A stretch of DNA of 64,000 nucleotides from Rickettsiales bacterium. GTDB lineage: Bacteria; Pseudomonadota; Alphaproteobacteria; Rickettsiales; UBA8987. The stretch lies in NCBI GenBank assembly GCA_020630095.1, contig JAHDCD010000009.1, positions 1-64,000 on the forward strand, given 5' to 3'. The notes beneath the pieces are model-generated. The model did not search any database. It was not told the origin of the DNA and worked only from the letters and a program-made list of their open reading frames with translations. Shown piece by piece: positions 44,715 through 53,587 of this stretch (its first letter is position 1; every line of letters starts with the position of its first letter). The position numbers and the translations under genes are program-made.

Positions 44715-44741
44715 GATCCCCCGATCAAGTCGGGGGATGAC
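44715..44741. repeat. Half GTCATT palindrome (family A')
   Basis: The 27-bp hairpin GATCCCCCGATCAAGTCGGG and GGATGAC matches the right half of the A' elements at 49890 and 61486, just after the ilvD stop. Confidence 0.7.
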
Positions 44742-44753
44742 ACCCCTTCGGGA

Positions 44754-46472
44754 TTATATATTTGCGTATTGGTTAACTTCGGTAAATCCACCAGGGTGAG
44801 TGATGGCACCTTTTTCGGCAGAGCCTACACTTTGTGCATATTTATATAATACACCTGATTGGTAATCATGCTGGCGAGGTTTCCAATTTGCTTTACGTTC
44901 AGCTAGTTCCTCATCTGATAATGCAACATCTAGCGTGCCGGCTTCGGCATCTATTTTAATAATGTCGCCGTTTTTAATTAAGCCGATAGGGCCGCCAACT
45001 TGCGCTTCAGGACCAACATGACCAATACAGAAGCCACGAGTTCCGCCAGAGAAACGCCCGTCGGTAATTAATGCTACGTTTTCAACACCTTGGCCGGCAA
45101 GGGCTGCGGTAGTTGAAAGCATTTCGCGCATACCGGGGCCGCCTTTAGGGCCTTCGTAGCGGATAACTATTACATCGCCTTCTTTGTAATCCATTTCTAG
45201 AACGGCTTTTAAGGCATCTTCTTCACAGTCGAAAATGCGGGCAGGGCCTTCATGTTTTAAGCGTTTCATGCCGGCGATTTTTACTATCGCGCCTTCAGGG
45301 GCTAGGTTGCCTTTTAATGAAACTACGCCGCCAGTTTTAGTTATTGGTTTATCTGGGTGATATACAACATCTTGGTCTTCAGGTAATACAACGTCCTTTA
45401 GATTTTCGGCGATGGTTTTGCCGGTAACTGTTATGCAGTCGCCGTGTAGATAGCCAGCATCTAATAATGCTTTCATAACTACTTTTACGCCACCAACTTC
45501 ATATAGGTCTTTAGCGACATATTTACCACCGGGTTTAAGGTCAGCAATATATGGAGTTTCGCGGAATATTTTACCAACGTCATGAAGGTCAAATTCGATA
45601 CCGCATTCGTTAGCGATTGCAGGTAAGTGCAACGCTGCGTTAGTTGAACCACCAGTTGCGGCAACAACGCGTGCTGCGTTAATTAATGATTTCTTGGTTA
45701 CAATGTCACGCGGGCGAATGTTAAGCTCAAGCAATTTCATTACTTGTTCGCCGGAATCGAAAGCGTAACCATCGCGCTGTTCGTAAGATGCAGGAGCGCC
45801 AGCGGAATCTGGCAGTGCCAAACCAATAGCTTCGGATACGCAAGCCATTGTGTTTGCAGTAAACTGACCACCGCATGAACCTGATGTTGGGCAAGCTACT
45901 TCTTCAATTTTTGTTAATTCGTCTTCGTCAATTTTACCGGCAGAATAGTTACCTACACCTTCGAAAACGTCTACTACAGTAACGTCCTTTCCTTTATGAT
46001 TTCCGGGTAGAATTGAGCCGCCATACATGAATACAGATGGGATATTAAGGCGAACCATTGCCATCATTAATCCAGGTAGGGATTTATCGCAGCCGGCGAA
46101 GCCAACTAAGGCATCATAGCAGTGACCGCGCACTGTTAATTCGGTAGAGTCCGCTATACAATCGCGCGAGGCTAATGAGCTTTTCATGCCTTGGTGACCC
46201 ATTGCGATACCATCTGTTACAGTAATTGTAGTGAATTCACGCGGAGTACCACCAGCTGCGGCAACGCCTTTTTTGGCAACTTGTGCTTGGCGCGCTAAGG
46301 TAATGTTACAAGGGGCAGCTTCGTTCCATGTTGTTACAACACCAATTAAAGGTTGCTCTATCTGTTCCTTTGTTAAGCCCATTGCATAATAATATGAACG
46401 GTGCGGAGCAGATGTTGGCCCTACAGATACGTGGCGAGATGGTAATTTATTTTTATCAAATTTTTTAGTCAT
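44754..46472 (-). CDS. ilvD: Dihydroxy-acid dehydratase
   Basis: IlvD dehydrates dihydroxy acids in valine, isoleucine and leucine synthesis using an iron-sulfur cluster. The 572-residue protein has the cluster cysteines in [13 protein letters not shown] and [16 protein letters not shown] and the late [19 protein letters not shown] 46472 matches the family N terminus; an upstream codon at 46499 would add nine odd residues. Retention of this pathway argues against a heavily host-dependent lifestyle. Confidence 0.96.
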   Translation of the reverse strand: MTKKFDKNKLPSRHVSVGPTSAPHRSYYYAMGLTKEQIEQPLIGVVTTWNEAAPCNITLARQAQVAKKGVAAAGGTPREFTTITVTDGIAMGHQGMKSSLASRDCIADSTELTVRGHCYDALVGFAGCDKSLPGLMMAMVRLNIPSVFMYGGSILPGNHKGKDVTVVDVFEGVGNYSAGKIDEDELTKIEEVACPTSGSCGGQFTANTMACVSEAIGLALPDSAGAPASYEQRDGYAFDSGEQVMKLLELNIRPRDIVTKKSLINAARVVAATGGSTNAALHLPAIANECGIEFDLHDVGKIFRETPYIADLKPGGKYVAKDLYEVGGVKVVMKALLDAGYLHGDCITVTGKTIAENLKDVVLPEDQDVVYHPDKPITKTGGVVSLKGNLAPEGAIVKIAGMKRLKHEGPARIFDCEEDALKAVLEMDYKEGDVIVIRYEGPKGGPGMREMLSTTAALAGQGVENVALITDGRFSGGTRGFCIGHVGPEAQVGGPIGLIKNGDIIKIDAEAGTLDVALSDEELAERKANWKPRQHDYQSGVLYKYAQSVGSAEKGAITHPGGFTEVNQYANI

Positions 46473-46495
46473 AATTAATGATGTTTTAATTTTTG

Positions 46496-46523
46496 TCATT
46501 TGCCGACTTGATCCGGAATGACG
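46496..46523. repeat. Solo palindrome of the GIY-YIG-flanking type
   Basis: The 28 bp, GTCATTTGCCGACTTGATCC followed by GGAATGAC, match the 27-bp palindromes around the GIY-YIG gene (3175, 3514) except for a small deletion and substitution in one arm. It lies between ilvD and the rlu gene. Confidence 0.7.
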
Positions 46524-46537
46524 ATTTCGCCTTGCTA

Positions 46538-47461
46538 TTAAACAAGGTCTTTATAGCTTGCAGGGATTTCGGCTTCAAGAGAATAGTTTTTACCAAATAA
46601 GTTAAACTCAAGGCGGTAAGCGTGCAGGTGCATCTTGTTAGGCATACCTTCAATGAAGGATTCTCTGCCGCCATATTTGCCATCACCTAAAATTGGATTG
46701 CCAATATGATTCATGTGAACGCGGATTTGGTGTTTACGCCCTGTTTGTGGGTAAAGCTCTACTATTGAATATATGTTTGATGCGGCTTCGATAACTTTAA
46801 AATCAGTTAAAGCATATTTGCCGAATTCGTGGTTTATGGTGGATTTTTCTAAACCGCGTTGACCATCTGAATCTAGAATGGGAGCTTTAATTTCGCCTTC
46901 AGGGTGCTTTAATTTACCTACGCAAACTGCAAGGTATGTTTTTTCAATGTCGCGTGATTTAAATTGTTTTGCTAATTCACGAGCAGATTTATCTGTCTTG
47001 GCAAAGATAACTAACCCCGTTGTATGCTTATCAATTCGGTGAACTAGTTTGGTCACTTTATCATTTCTAGCTAAATATTTTTCTAGTAACTTATCTAGAG
47101 GTTTAGTTATTCCTGTTCCGCCTTGTACACTTAAGCCGAATGGTTTGTTTACGGCTATTAGGTTATCGTCTTCGTAAAAGATAATATCATCTAATAGTTC
47201 AATATCGTCACGGGTTAAGACAACTTCAATTTTTGGTTTTTCTTTTACGTTATCGCGGAGTTCAGTAATATTAGCATGGATTTCAATTAATTGCCCTGAT
47301 TGAATACGAGCGTCGAACTTAACTTTCTTACCATCAAGCTTAATAATGCCTTTACGGGTTAGTTTTTGAACTAAGCTTGCAGGTAACTTGATAGTTTTAT
47401 TTAGAAACCTATCTAAACGAGTGCCATCAGCATCTGTTGGTGTATTTATCTGATACGTCAT
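46538..47461 (-). CDS. Pseudouridine synthase RluC/RluD type
   Basis: The 307-residue product has an N-terminal S4 RNA-binding domain ([21 protein letters not shown]) and the catalytic domain with [16 protein letters not shown] (catalytic Asp) and [17 protein letters not shown]. It modifies large-subunit rRNA uridines; the exact target cannot be told from sequence. Its ATG (47461-47459) lies within a GTCATT palindrome, whose end CGCAATGAC supplies the start and second codon. Confidence 0.9.
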   Translation of the reverse strand: MTYQINTPTDADGTRLDRFLNKTIKLPASLVQKLTRKGIIKLDGKKVKFDARIQSGQLIEIHANITELRDNVKEKPKIEVVLTRDDIELLDDIIFYEDDNLIAVNKPFGLSVQGGTGITKPLDKLLEKYLARNDKVTKLVHRIDKHTTGLVIFAKTDKSARELAKQFKSRDIEKTYLAVCVGKLKHPEGEIKAPILDSDGQRGLEKSTINHEFGKYALTDFKVIEAASNIYSIVELYPQTGRKHQIRVHMNHIGNPILGDGKYGGRESFIEGMPNKMHLHAYRLEFNLFGKNYSLEAEIPASYKDLV

Positions 47462-47556
47462 TGCGAGCCTTTAGGCGAAGCAATCCATCAATAGATCTTT
47501 CCAAGTGCATAAATCTTGTGATGGATCGCCGCGTCGCTTTGCTCCTCGCGATGACG
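47457..47556. repeat. GTCATT palindromic repeat, family A, at the rlu start
   Basis: It runs from GTCATTGCGAGCC to CTCGCGATGAC, with inner GCGAAGCAATCCATC / GATGGATCGCCGC pairing. The first 5 bp overlap the rlu coding sequence. Confidence 0.8.
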
Positions 47557-47563
47557 GCGTAAT

Positions 47564-47908
47564 TTATTTACTGAAATGTAATCCCAGTACGAAAGCCACT
47601 ATAGATAGAATTAGGCTTAATGTAAAATAGCTTATTAGTAGGTTTATGTTTGGTAGTAGTTTGTAACTATCAAAAATAAAGCTGGAAAAGGTGGTTAATC
47701 CGCCTAGGAAGCCAATTATAACTAATGGGTATAGGCTTTCTGAGCCATTTAATTTGCTGAATAATAAGCCTATTAAAAAGCAACCAAGCACGTTGGCTGT
47801 TAGTGTTCCGTAATAGAAATGCTCTAAATTTAGGCGAGATGAAATGACGTAACGTAAGGCTGAGCCTAGCCCCCCGCCTAAAAATACTAATAAAAAATTG
47901 CTTACCAT
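47564..47908 (-). CDS. crcB: Fluoride exporter CrcB/Fluc
   Basis: The 114-residue, four-helix membrane protein matches Fluc channels that export fluoride: GGGLGSALRYVISS, TLTANVLGCFLIGLL and GFLGGLTTFSSF. No fluoride riboswitch was recognised upstream. Its start is near a CtrA-like box that fits the divergent lipoprotein gene better. Confidence 0.93.
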   Translation of the reverse strand: MVSNFLLVFLGGGLGSALRYVISSRLNLEHFYYGTLTANVLGCFLIGLLFSKLNGSESLYPLVIIGFLGGLTTFSSFIFDSYKLLPNINLLISYFTLSLILSIVAFVLGLHFSK

Positions 47909-47923
47909 AAAAATATTGTTATA

Positions 47924-47955
47924 TTAACGGTTTATTAACCTTAATTGGTTATAGT
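47924..47955 (+). promoter_or_regulatory. CtrA-like box and -10 for the repeat lipoprotein
   Basis: TTAACGGTTTATTAACC (TTAA-N7-TTAAC, 47924-47940) is followed 11 nt after the second TTAA by TATAGT (47950-47955). A leader of about 50 nt would follow to ATG 48012. Confidence 0.68.
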
Positions 47956-48011
47956 GTGTAATTGGATAGTAGTTCTATCCGTAGTGTAATTCAACTTTGT
48001 GAGTATTTAAA

Positions 48012-49583
48012 ATGAAAAAAACTTTAGTATCTTTATTATTAGTGGGTTCATTAGCATCTTGTGCTGATGGTTATTTAATGAGTGAAGAAGGTGAAACTTC
48101 TTTACGTAGAGTTCGTGATGACGCGGCAGTAAGATCTGTTACTTATGCGCCATTGAATATTTCTTTAGACAAAATAAGAAATGGCATTAGTTCAACAGTT
48201 GGAAAGATAACTGGCCAAGACGAAGAGTTATTTAGTCATACATCTTCAGCGGATGCAGAATATTATGATGGTGCTTACAGTAAAGATAAGAAATTTGTTC
48301 AAGAAGCAAAAGTTTATGCAGTAGATAAAGCTGTAGGTGCTGAATATACTAGAACGCCTGTTTCAGAAGTAATTCAGCCGATTGTTAGAGATTATACTCC
48401 AATTCCTGCTCCAGCGGGTGCTCCGGCTAATGCTAAACCGGGTGAGTGTTTTGCTAAAGTGCAAAAGCCAGCTGTATACAAGAAGGTTACAGAAGAAGTT
48501 GTAGCTAAGCCTGCGTCTGTAAGGTATGAAACAATTCCAGCTGAATATGAAACTGTGACAGAAGATGTGGTAGTTAAAGCAGCTACTACAAAGTATAAAG
48601 TTATTCCAGCAGAATACGAAACTGTAACTAGTGAAGTAGTAGCTAAACCAGCGGAAACTAAATATAAAATTATCCCTGCAGAATACGAAACTGTAAAAGA
48701 GAAAGTATTAGTAAGACCAGCTAGCACTAAATATAAAGTTATTCCAGCTGAATATGCTACTATTAAAGAGCAAGTTGTTGCATCGCCAGCATCTACTAAA
48801 AAGGTTGAAGTTCCTGCTCAGTACGATGTTGTAACTAAAGATGTTTTAGTTGCTCCTGCTAAGCAAGAGTGGAAGCGTTCTAAGTCTCCAGATGGTTCAG
48901 GTGTATATATTAATGGTAAATTTACTGACGAAGTTATGTGTTTAGTAGAAAGCCCTGCTCAATATAAGAAAGTTTCTGAGCGTGTATTAGTTGCTGATGG
49001 TGGTTACAAAGAAGTAGCTGTTCCTGCTACATACAGAACTATTGAAAAACGTGTTGTTTCTAAACCAGAAGAGAAGATTGCTATTGAAATCCCAGCTGAG
49101 TACAAAACTGTTTCACGCAGAGTTGAAACTAAGCCGGAAGAGAAGATTGCTATTGAAATCCCAGCTGAGTACAAAACTGTTTCACGCAGAGTTGAAACTA
49201 AGCCGGAAGAGAAGATTGCTATTGAAATTCCAGCTGAATATAAAACTGTAGAGCGTAAAGTTAAAACTAAGCCAGCATCTAATCGTGCTATTGAAGTTCC
49301 TGCAGAATATAAAACTGTAGAGCGTACTCAAAAGGTTGAGGCTGCATCTCTTTCATGGGCTAAAGTTCTTTGTGAAGACAATACTACTAAAGAGAACGTA
49401 AAAGTTATTCAGCGTGCATTAAAAGATGCTGGTTATAACCCTGGTGCTATCGATGGTATTATTGGTAATGGTACTTTAGGTGCTATTAAGAAATACCAAA
49501 AAGCTAATAACCTAGCTATTGGTCAGGTTACTGAAGAGGCTGTTACTTCTTTAGGCTTAGACTTCGATAGCTTAGTTAAATAG
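48012..49583 (+). CDS. Repeat-rich lipoprotein with peptidoglycan-binding domain
   Basis: The 523-residue product has a lipoprotein signal (VGSLASC, C17). Residues about 140-450 are degenerate units of about 20-25 residues with the motif PAEYxTVxxxVxxKPA. Residues about 460-515 form a PG_binding_1 domain (VIQRALKDAGYNPGAIDGIIGNGT). It would bridge the outer membrane and peptidoglycan, with the repeats as a spacer. A nearly identical pair of 69-bp units at 49062-49199 shows recent repeat expansion. It is expressed from a CtrA-like promoter and ended by a terminator. Confidence 0.85.
   Translation: MKKTLVSLLLVGSLASCADGYLMSEEGETSLRRVRDDAAVRSVTYAPLNISLDKIRNGISSTVGKITGQDEELFSHTSSADAEYYDGAYSKDKKFVQEAKVYAVDKAVGAEYTRTPVSEVIQPIVRDYTPIPAPAGAPANAKPGECFAKVQKPAVYKKVTEEVVAKPASVRYETIPAEYETVTEDVVVKAATTKYKVIPAEYETVTSEVVAKPAETKYKIIPAEYETVKEKVLVRPASTKYKVIPAEYATIKEQVVASPASTKKVEVPAQYDVVTKDVLVAPAKQEWKRSKSPDGSGVYINGKFTDEVMCLVESPAQYKKVSERVLVADGGYKEVAVPATYRTIEKRVVSKPEEKIAIEIPAEYKTVSRRVETKPEEKIAIEIPAEYKTVSRRVETKPEEKIAIEIPAEYKTVERKVKTKPASNRAIEVPAEYKTVERTQKVEAASLSWAKVLCEDNTTKENVKVIQRALKDAGYNPGAIDGIIGNGTLGAIKKYQKANNLAIGQVTEEAVTSLGLDFDSLVK
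49062..49250 (+). repeat. 69-bp tandem coding repeat
   Basis: Two almost identical 69-bp units encode KPEEKIAIEIPAEYKTVSRR plus VET, with a third unit diverging after about 50 bp. Near-identity at synonymous positions points to recent duplication within the lipoprotein gene. Confidence 0.88.
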
Positions 49584-49603
49584 TATTTTTAGAATTACAT
49601 TAG

Positions 49604-49639
49604 AAAAGCCTCGTGCCTTATTGGGTGCGGGGCTTTTTT
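49604..49639 (+). terminator. Rho-independent terminator
   Basis: AAAAGCCTCG pairs with CGGGGCTTTT (one G-U), followed by T's, 20 nt after the lipoprotein stop. Confidence 0.88.
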
Positions 49640-49646
49640 GTATTTT

Positions 49647-49822
49647 TCTCAAATATAGAAAATTTAATAACTTCTAAAATCTCTAAAAAATAAATATATG
49701 AGGGTTTGTTGTTTGAAAGTCTTTATATTTCAATAGCTATGCTTTTAAAGAGCTTGTTTTCTGTTTAAAAAATGTACAAAAAATGGCATAAAAACGTTAA
49801 AAAATGAGTGTTTTTTAGTATT
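49647..49822. repeat. Intergenic repeat family C, copy 3
   Basis: It starts TCTCAAATATAGAAAATTT, contains CTTTATATTTCAATAGC and ends with A-run blocks (AAAAAATGTACAAAAAATGG). With the A' and B elements that follow it fills the 49584-50197 gap between two convergent genes; nothing else was seen there. Confidence 0.65.
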
Positions 49823-49889
49823 TTTTGTTCCTTTCTTCAGCATGAAGCGAGGTATAATATATAGCAAATTAACTTGAAGTCTTAAGTAT

Positions 49890-49959
49890 GTCATTCCCGC
49901 GAAAGCGGGAATCTCCTCTAAGATCTTTTTATGAGATCCCCGATCAAGTCGGGGATGAC
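49890..49959. repeat. GTCATT palindrome, family A'
   Basis: It consists of two hairpins in tandem, CCCGCGAAAGCGGG and CCCCGATCAAGTCGGGG, from GTCATT to GATGAC. The layout matches the element inside folP. Confidence 0.85.
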
Positions 49960-49995
49960 AAGAACAGAGATTCTCTAAACTTCAACTTAATTTAC

Positions 49996-50133
49996 TATAG
50001 TCTTTTCTAAATTACATCGTATTCACGATGCAATTTAGATACACTCGCTACGCGGTGCAATAAAAGCTAAAACTTTTGTTGATAGCAAATTTAATTTTTA
50101 GCTTTAGTACGCTGTAAATTAGAATTTACTATA
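49996..50133. repeat. Structured repeat family B, copy 2
   Basis: It is bounded by TATAGTCTTTTCTAAATTAC and GTAAATTAGAATTTACTATA. First hairpin CTAAATTACATCGT / ACGATGCAATTTAG; then GCTACGCGGTGCA; second hairpin AAAAGCTAAAACTTTT. Confidence 0.8.
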
Positions 50134-50197
50134 GTAGGCAGATAAACGATGTGTTTAACTGTCTAGTTTAAATTAAATAGTCCGGAAGGGAAATAAT

Positions 50198-52891
50198 TTA
50201 AGCGGCTTTTTGAAGTGGGCTTTCGCCATTGCTATTAGCCGTTAATGTTGCTTGTGCAGCAGCTAAGCGGGCGATAGGCACGCGGTAAGGGCTACATGAA
50301 ACATAGTTAAGGCCAATTTTATGGCAGAACTCAATTGATTTAGGGTCTCCACCATGTTCACCACAGATACCTAGTTTAATGTCGGCGCGGGTTGCTTTAC
50401 CACGTTCAGCGGCGATAGAAATTAACTCGCCTACACCTTCTTGGTCTAGTGTTGCAAATGGGTCTTTTTCAAATACGCCATTTTTAACATAAGATGGAAT
50501 GAATGAGCCTGAATCATCACGAGAGATGCCAAGCGTAGTTTGCGTTAAATCGTTTGTACCGAAGCTGAAGAACTCAGCATGTTCAGCGATTTCATTTGCT
50601 TTTAATGCGGCGCGCGGAAGTTCAATCATTGTACCGATAAGGTAATCAACTTTTGCTCCTTTTTCAGTAAATACAGCGTCTGCAACTTCTTCAATATTGG
50701 CTTTTAGAATATCTAATTCACGTGCAGAAAGTGCTAATGGAATCATTATTTCAGGGATGGCTTTTTTGCCTGATGCGTTAACATCAATCGCCGCTTCAAA
50801 GATTGCGCGGGCTTGCATTTTGTAAAGTTCAGGGAATGAAATGCCTAATCTGCAACCACGGTGGCCAAGCATTGGGTTGAATTCATGAAGTTCGTTAGCG
50901 CGTTTGGTGATATCTGCAACAGATACGTTTAAGGCTTTTGCAACTTCTTCTTTTTCAGCTTCTTTATGAGGTAAGAATTCGTGTAATGGAGGGTCAAGTA
51001 AACGTACAGTTACTGGTAGGCCGTCCATTGCGGTGAAAATGCCAACAAAGTCTTCGCGCTGGTAGGGTAATAATTTGTTTATTGATGCGTTTCTATCTTC
51101 TTCATTTTCAGCAAGAATCATAGCGCGCATATTGATAATACGCTCAGCATCGAAGAACATATGCTCCGTACGGCAAAGGCCTATGCCTTCTGCGCCGAAT
51201 TTTCTAGCAGTTGCAGAGTCTTTCGGAGTTTCCGCGTTGGTGCGGATTTTTAAGGTTCTTATTTCGTCTGCCCAAGCCATTATTTGGTTGAACTCACCTT
51301 CTAGTGAAGGTTCAATAGTTGGTAACTTGCCAAAGAAAACTTCGCCAGTTGAACCATCTATTGTGATGTTTTCGTTGTCTTTAACTTCGCGGCCGTTGAA
51401 TGAAAGGGTGCGAGTTGTTGTGTCAATTCTAAGTGACGATAAGCCAGATACGCAAGGTACGCCCATGCCGCGGGCAACTACTGCCGCGTGTGAGGTCATA
51501 CCGCCACGGGCTGTTAAAATGCCTTTTGCAGCTTCCATGCCATTGATGTCCTCAGGAGAAGTTTCAACGCGTACTAAAATTACGCTTTCGCCTTTTGCCG
51601 TTAGGTCTACCGCTTCTTGCGCTGTAAATGCAATTACGCCAGATGCCGCACCAGGGGAGGCTGGTAATGCTTTACCTAGAACGCTTAACTCACCGCTTTT
51701 ATCAAGCGTTGGGTGAAGTAGTTGATCCAAAGATGCAGGGTCAACGCGTAGAATAGCTTCTTGCTTTGAGATAAGTTTTTCATCTACCATTTCAGCGGCG
51801 ATGCGAATTGCGGCCTTGGCAGTACGTTTACCAGAGCGAGTTTGTAGGATATATAATTTATGATTCTGTACCGTGAATTCGATATCTTGCATATCGCGGT
51901 AATGATTTTCTAACTTTTTATAAGTTTCAACAAGCTCGTTATAAACCTTCGGCATAACTTCTTCCATTGCGGCAAGGTCAGATTCCTGCCTATTTTTGCC
52001 TTCAATGGTAATTTGTTGAGGCGTTCTTATACCTGCTACAACGTCCTCGCCTTGTGCATTCACTAAGTACTCACCGAAGAATATCTTTTCGCCAGTTGAG
52101 GGGTCGCGTGTGAAGCATACGCCAGTTGCGCAGTCCTCACCCATGTTGCCGAATACCATTGCTTGTACGTTTACTGCTGTACCCCAGCTTTCAGGGATAT
52201 CGTACATTGCGCGGTATTTAATTGCGCGTTCGTTCATCCATGAATCGAATACGGCAGAAATTGCACCCCATAATTGTTCGTTAACATCTTGAGGGAAAGG
52301 CTTGTTAAGTTCCTGTTCAACTAATTCTTTGTAAGAGGTTACTAAAGCTTTTAAATCTTCAGCGTCTAGGTCGGTATCCTTAGTTACGCCTTTATCATCT
52401 TTAGCATATTCTAATTTTTCTTCGAATAAATGATGGTCTAAACCAAGTACTACGCTTGAGTACATTTGGATGAATCTGCGGTAAGAATCGTATGCGAAGC
52501 GTGGATTGTTAGATTTAGCGGCTAAGCCCTCTACTGTGATATCATTTAAGCCTAAGTTTAATACTGTATCCATCATACCCGGCATTGATGCACGAGCGCC
52601 TGAGCGAACAGAAACTAGTAATGGGTTTTCTTTATTGCCAAATTCATACCCAACAGCATTTTGAATATGCGTTACAGCTTCTTGAATTTGTGAGTCTAAT
52701 TCAGTTGGATAATTTTGACCATTTTCATAATATGCGGTGCATAGTTCAGTTGTAACTGTAAAGCCCGCTGGTACAGGTAAGCCAAGGCTTGCCATTTCGG
52801 CTAAGTTCGCGCCTTTACCGCCCAGTAAATTACGATCTTCCTTACTGCCTTCTGTTGAGTTTCCACCGAATTTATAAATCCATTTAGTCAT
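50198..52891 (-). CDS. ppdK: Pyruvate, phosphate dikinase
   Basis: PPDK interconverts pyruvate and phosphoenolpyruvate with ATP and phosphate, and is used by many alphaproteobacteria for gluconeogenesis or glycolysis. The 897-residue protein has MTKWIYKFGGN, GGKGANLAEMASLGLPVPAGFTV, the phosphohistidine loop GGMTSHAAVVARGMG and the late FGTNDLTQTT. ATG 52891 is preferred: it lies 6 nt after a TATAAT, so the mRNA would be leaderless, and upstream codons to 52975 run into a hairpin repeat. Confidence 0.96.
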   Translation of the reverse strand: MTKWIYKFGGNSTEGSKEDRNLLGGKGANLAEMASLGLPVPAGFTVTTELCTAYYENGQNYPTELDSQIQEAVTHIQNAVGYEFGNKENPLLVSVRSGARASMPGMMDTVLNLGLNDITVEGLAAKSNNPRFAYDSYRRFIQMYSSVVLGLDHHLFEEKLEYAKDDKGVTKDTDLDAEDLKALVTSYKELVEQELNKPFPQDVNEQLWGAISAVFDSWMNERAIKYRAMYDIPESWGTAVNVQAMVFGNMGEDCATGVCFTRDPSTGEKIFFGEYLVNAQGEDVVAGIRTPQQITIEGKNRQESDLAAMEEVMPKVYNELVETYKKLENHYRDMQDIEFTVQNHKLYILQTRSGKRTAKAAIRIAAEMVDEKLISKQEAILRVDPASLDQLLHPTLDKSGELSVLGKALPASPGAASGVIAFTAQEAVDLTAKGESVILVRVETSPEDINGMEAAKGILTARGGMTSHAAVVARGMGVPCVSGLSSLRIDTTTRTLSFNGREVKDNENITIDGSTGEVFFGKLPTIEPSLEGEFNQIMAWADEIRTLKIRTNAETPKDSATARKFGAEGIGLCRTEHMFFDAERIINMRAMILAENEEDRNASINKLLPYQREDFVGIFTAMDGLPVTVRLLDPPLHEFLPHKEAEKEEVAKALNVSVADITKRANELHEFNPMLGHRGCRLGISFPELYKMQARAIFEAAIDVNASGKKAIPEIMIPLALSARELDILKANIEEVADAVFTEKGAKVDYLIGTMIELPRAALKANEIAEHAEFFSFGTNDLTQTTLGISRDDSGSFIPSYVKNGVFEKDPFATLDQEGVGELISIAAERGKATRADIKLGICGEHGGDPKSIEFCHKIGLNYVSCSPYRVPIARLAAAQATLTANSNGESPLQKAA

Positions 52892-52897
52892 TGATGT

Positions 52898-52903
52898 ATT
52901 ATA
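52898..52903 (-). promoter_or_regulatory. -10 hexamer of ppdK
   Basis: A perfect TATAAT on the minus strand ends 6 nt before the ppdK ATG. No strong -35 or CtrA-like box stands out. Confidence 0.5.
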
Positions 52904-52949
52904 TGGTAAGTAGTGTGCGGTTCTTATAACATTTAGAGCTAATAAATTA

Positions 52950-53064
52950 AAGTTTTTTCTAATAACATATTGCATGTTTGCAATATGTTATTGAAGTACA
53001 TTGCTACGCAATGCAAAACCCACTGGAGTGGATTTTGATAAAACTGCTAAAAATTAGCAGTTTT
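52950..53064. repeat. Diverged family B element
   Basis: After AGTTTTTTCTAA comes a perfect 14-bp hairpin, AATAACATATTGCA / TGCAATATGTTATT. GCTACGCAATGCA follows, then a second hairpin AAAACCCACT / AGTGGATTTT, a TTGATA, and finally AAAACTGCTAA / TTAGCAGTTTT. The order equals that of family B, but the arm sequences differ while staying complementary. The last hairpin could also act as a terminator in either direction. Confidence 0.6.
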
Positions 53065-53084
53065 TATAAAGAAAATTTTGATTC

Positions 53085-53116
53085 ATTAACGGTTTTTTAA
53101 CTATTGCGGTATAGAA
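53085..53116 (+). promoter_or_regulatory. CtrA-like box and -10 for the 1023-aa outer-membrane protein
   Basis: TTAACGGTTTTTTAAC (TTAA-N7-TTAAC, 53085-53100) is followed 11 nt after the second TTAA by TAGAAT (53111-53116). Transcription would start near 53123, 465 nt before the large gene's ATG. Confidence 0.66.
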
Positions 53117-53122
53117 TACGTT

Positions 53123-53587
53123 TATTGTGAGTAATTTGTTCTAATTATTTTTCAAATTACTAACTTACTTTCAGTTCAAAATAAGATGCGTTCGCATCTG
53201 CTATTTATCTATTAAAGCGTTTGTTGCGTTATGGCTTTTCGGCTATGGCGAGAGAGCTAATTTATTTGGGTTCTAGTTAACTATGGTTTGGCTGGTTTTA
53301 TACGAGCTTATTCTAGTTTTGGTGATTACCCTTTTGATTGTTTACGTTTACTTAAATTACCTAAACAAGTTGGCTTCTGATCGAAGAAATTCGGCTCTCT
53401 CGCGTGTGGCTTATGTAAAGCAAAGCGCGAGCTTGCCTTGGCCGTGTGGTGCGGATTAAGGGAGGCAGTTCCAAAAGTATTGGAACTATTATGCTAGGTA
53501 GGATTAGGCAGATTGTTTTTTATAACCCCCTCATTCCCCCAGAGAAGCTTTTTGCTTTTCCTCCCTAGCGATTTTTAGGAGAGAGAG
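53123..53587 (+). other. Long structured leader or small-RNA region
   Basis: No long gene lies here. Visible structure: hairpin AGTAATTTG / CAAATTACT (53129-53160), GATGCG-TTCG-CATC, a 10-bp long-range pair GCGAGAGAGC (53248-53257) with GCTCTCTCGC (53394-53403), and GTTCCAA / TTGGAAC near the end. A 58-codon frame overlaps it. The region may be a regulatory leader, a separate small RNA, or both. Confidence 0.45.
53283..53459 (+). CDS. Possible 58-aa single-span membrane peptide
   Basis: ATG 53283 opens a frame with one strongly hydrophobic segment (MVWLVLYELILVLVITLLIV), then a basic tail, ending at TAA 53459. No good ribosome site is visible, and the same bases take part in predicted RNA pairing. 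It may be a true small membrane protein or a chance frame. Confidence 0.35.
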   Translation: MVWLVLYELILVLVITLLIVYVYLNYLNKLASDRRNSALSRVAYVKQSASLPWPCGAD

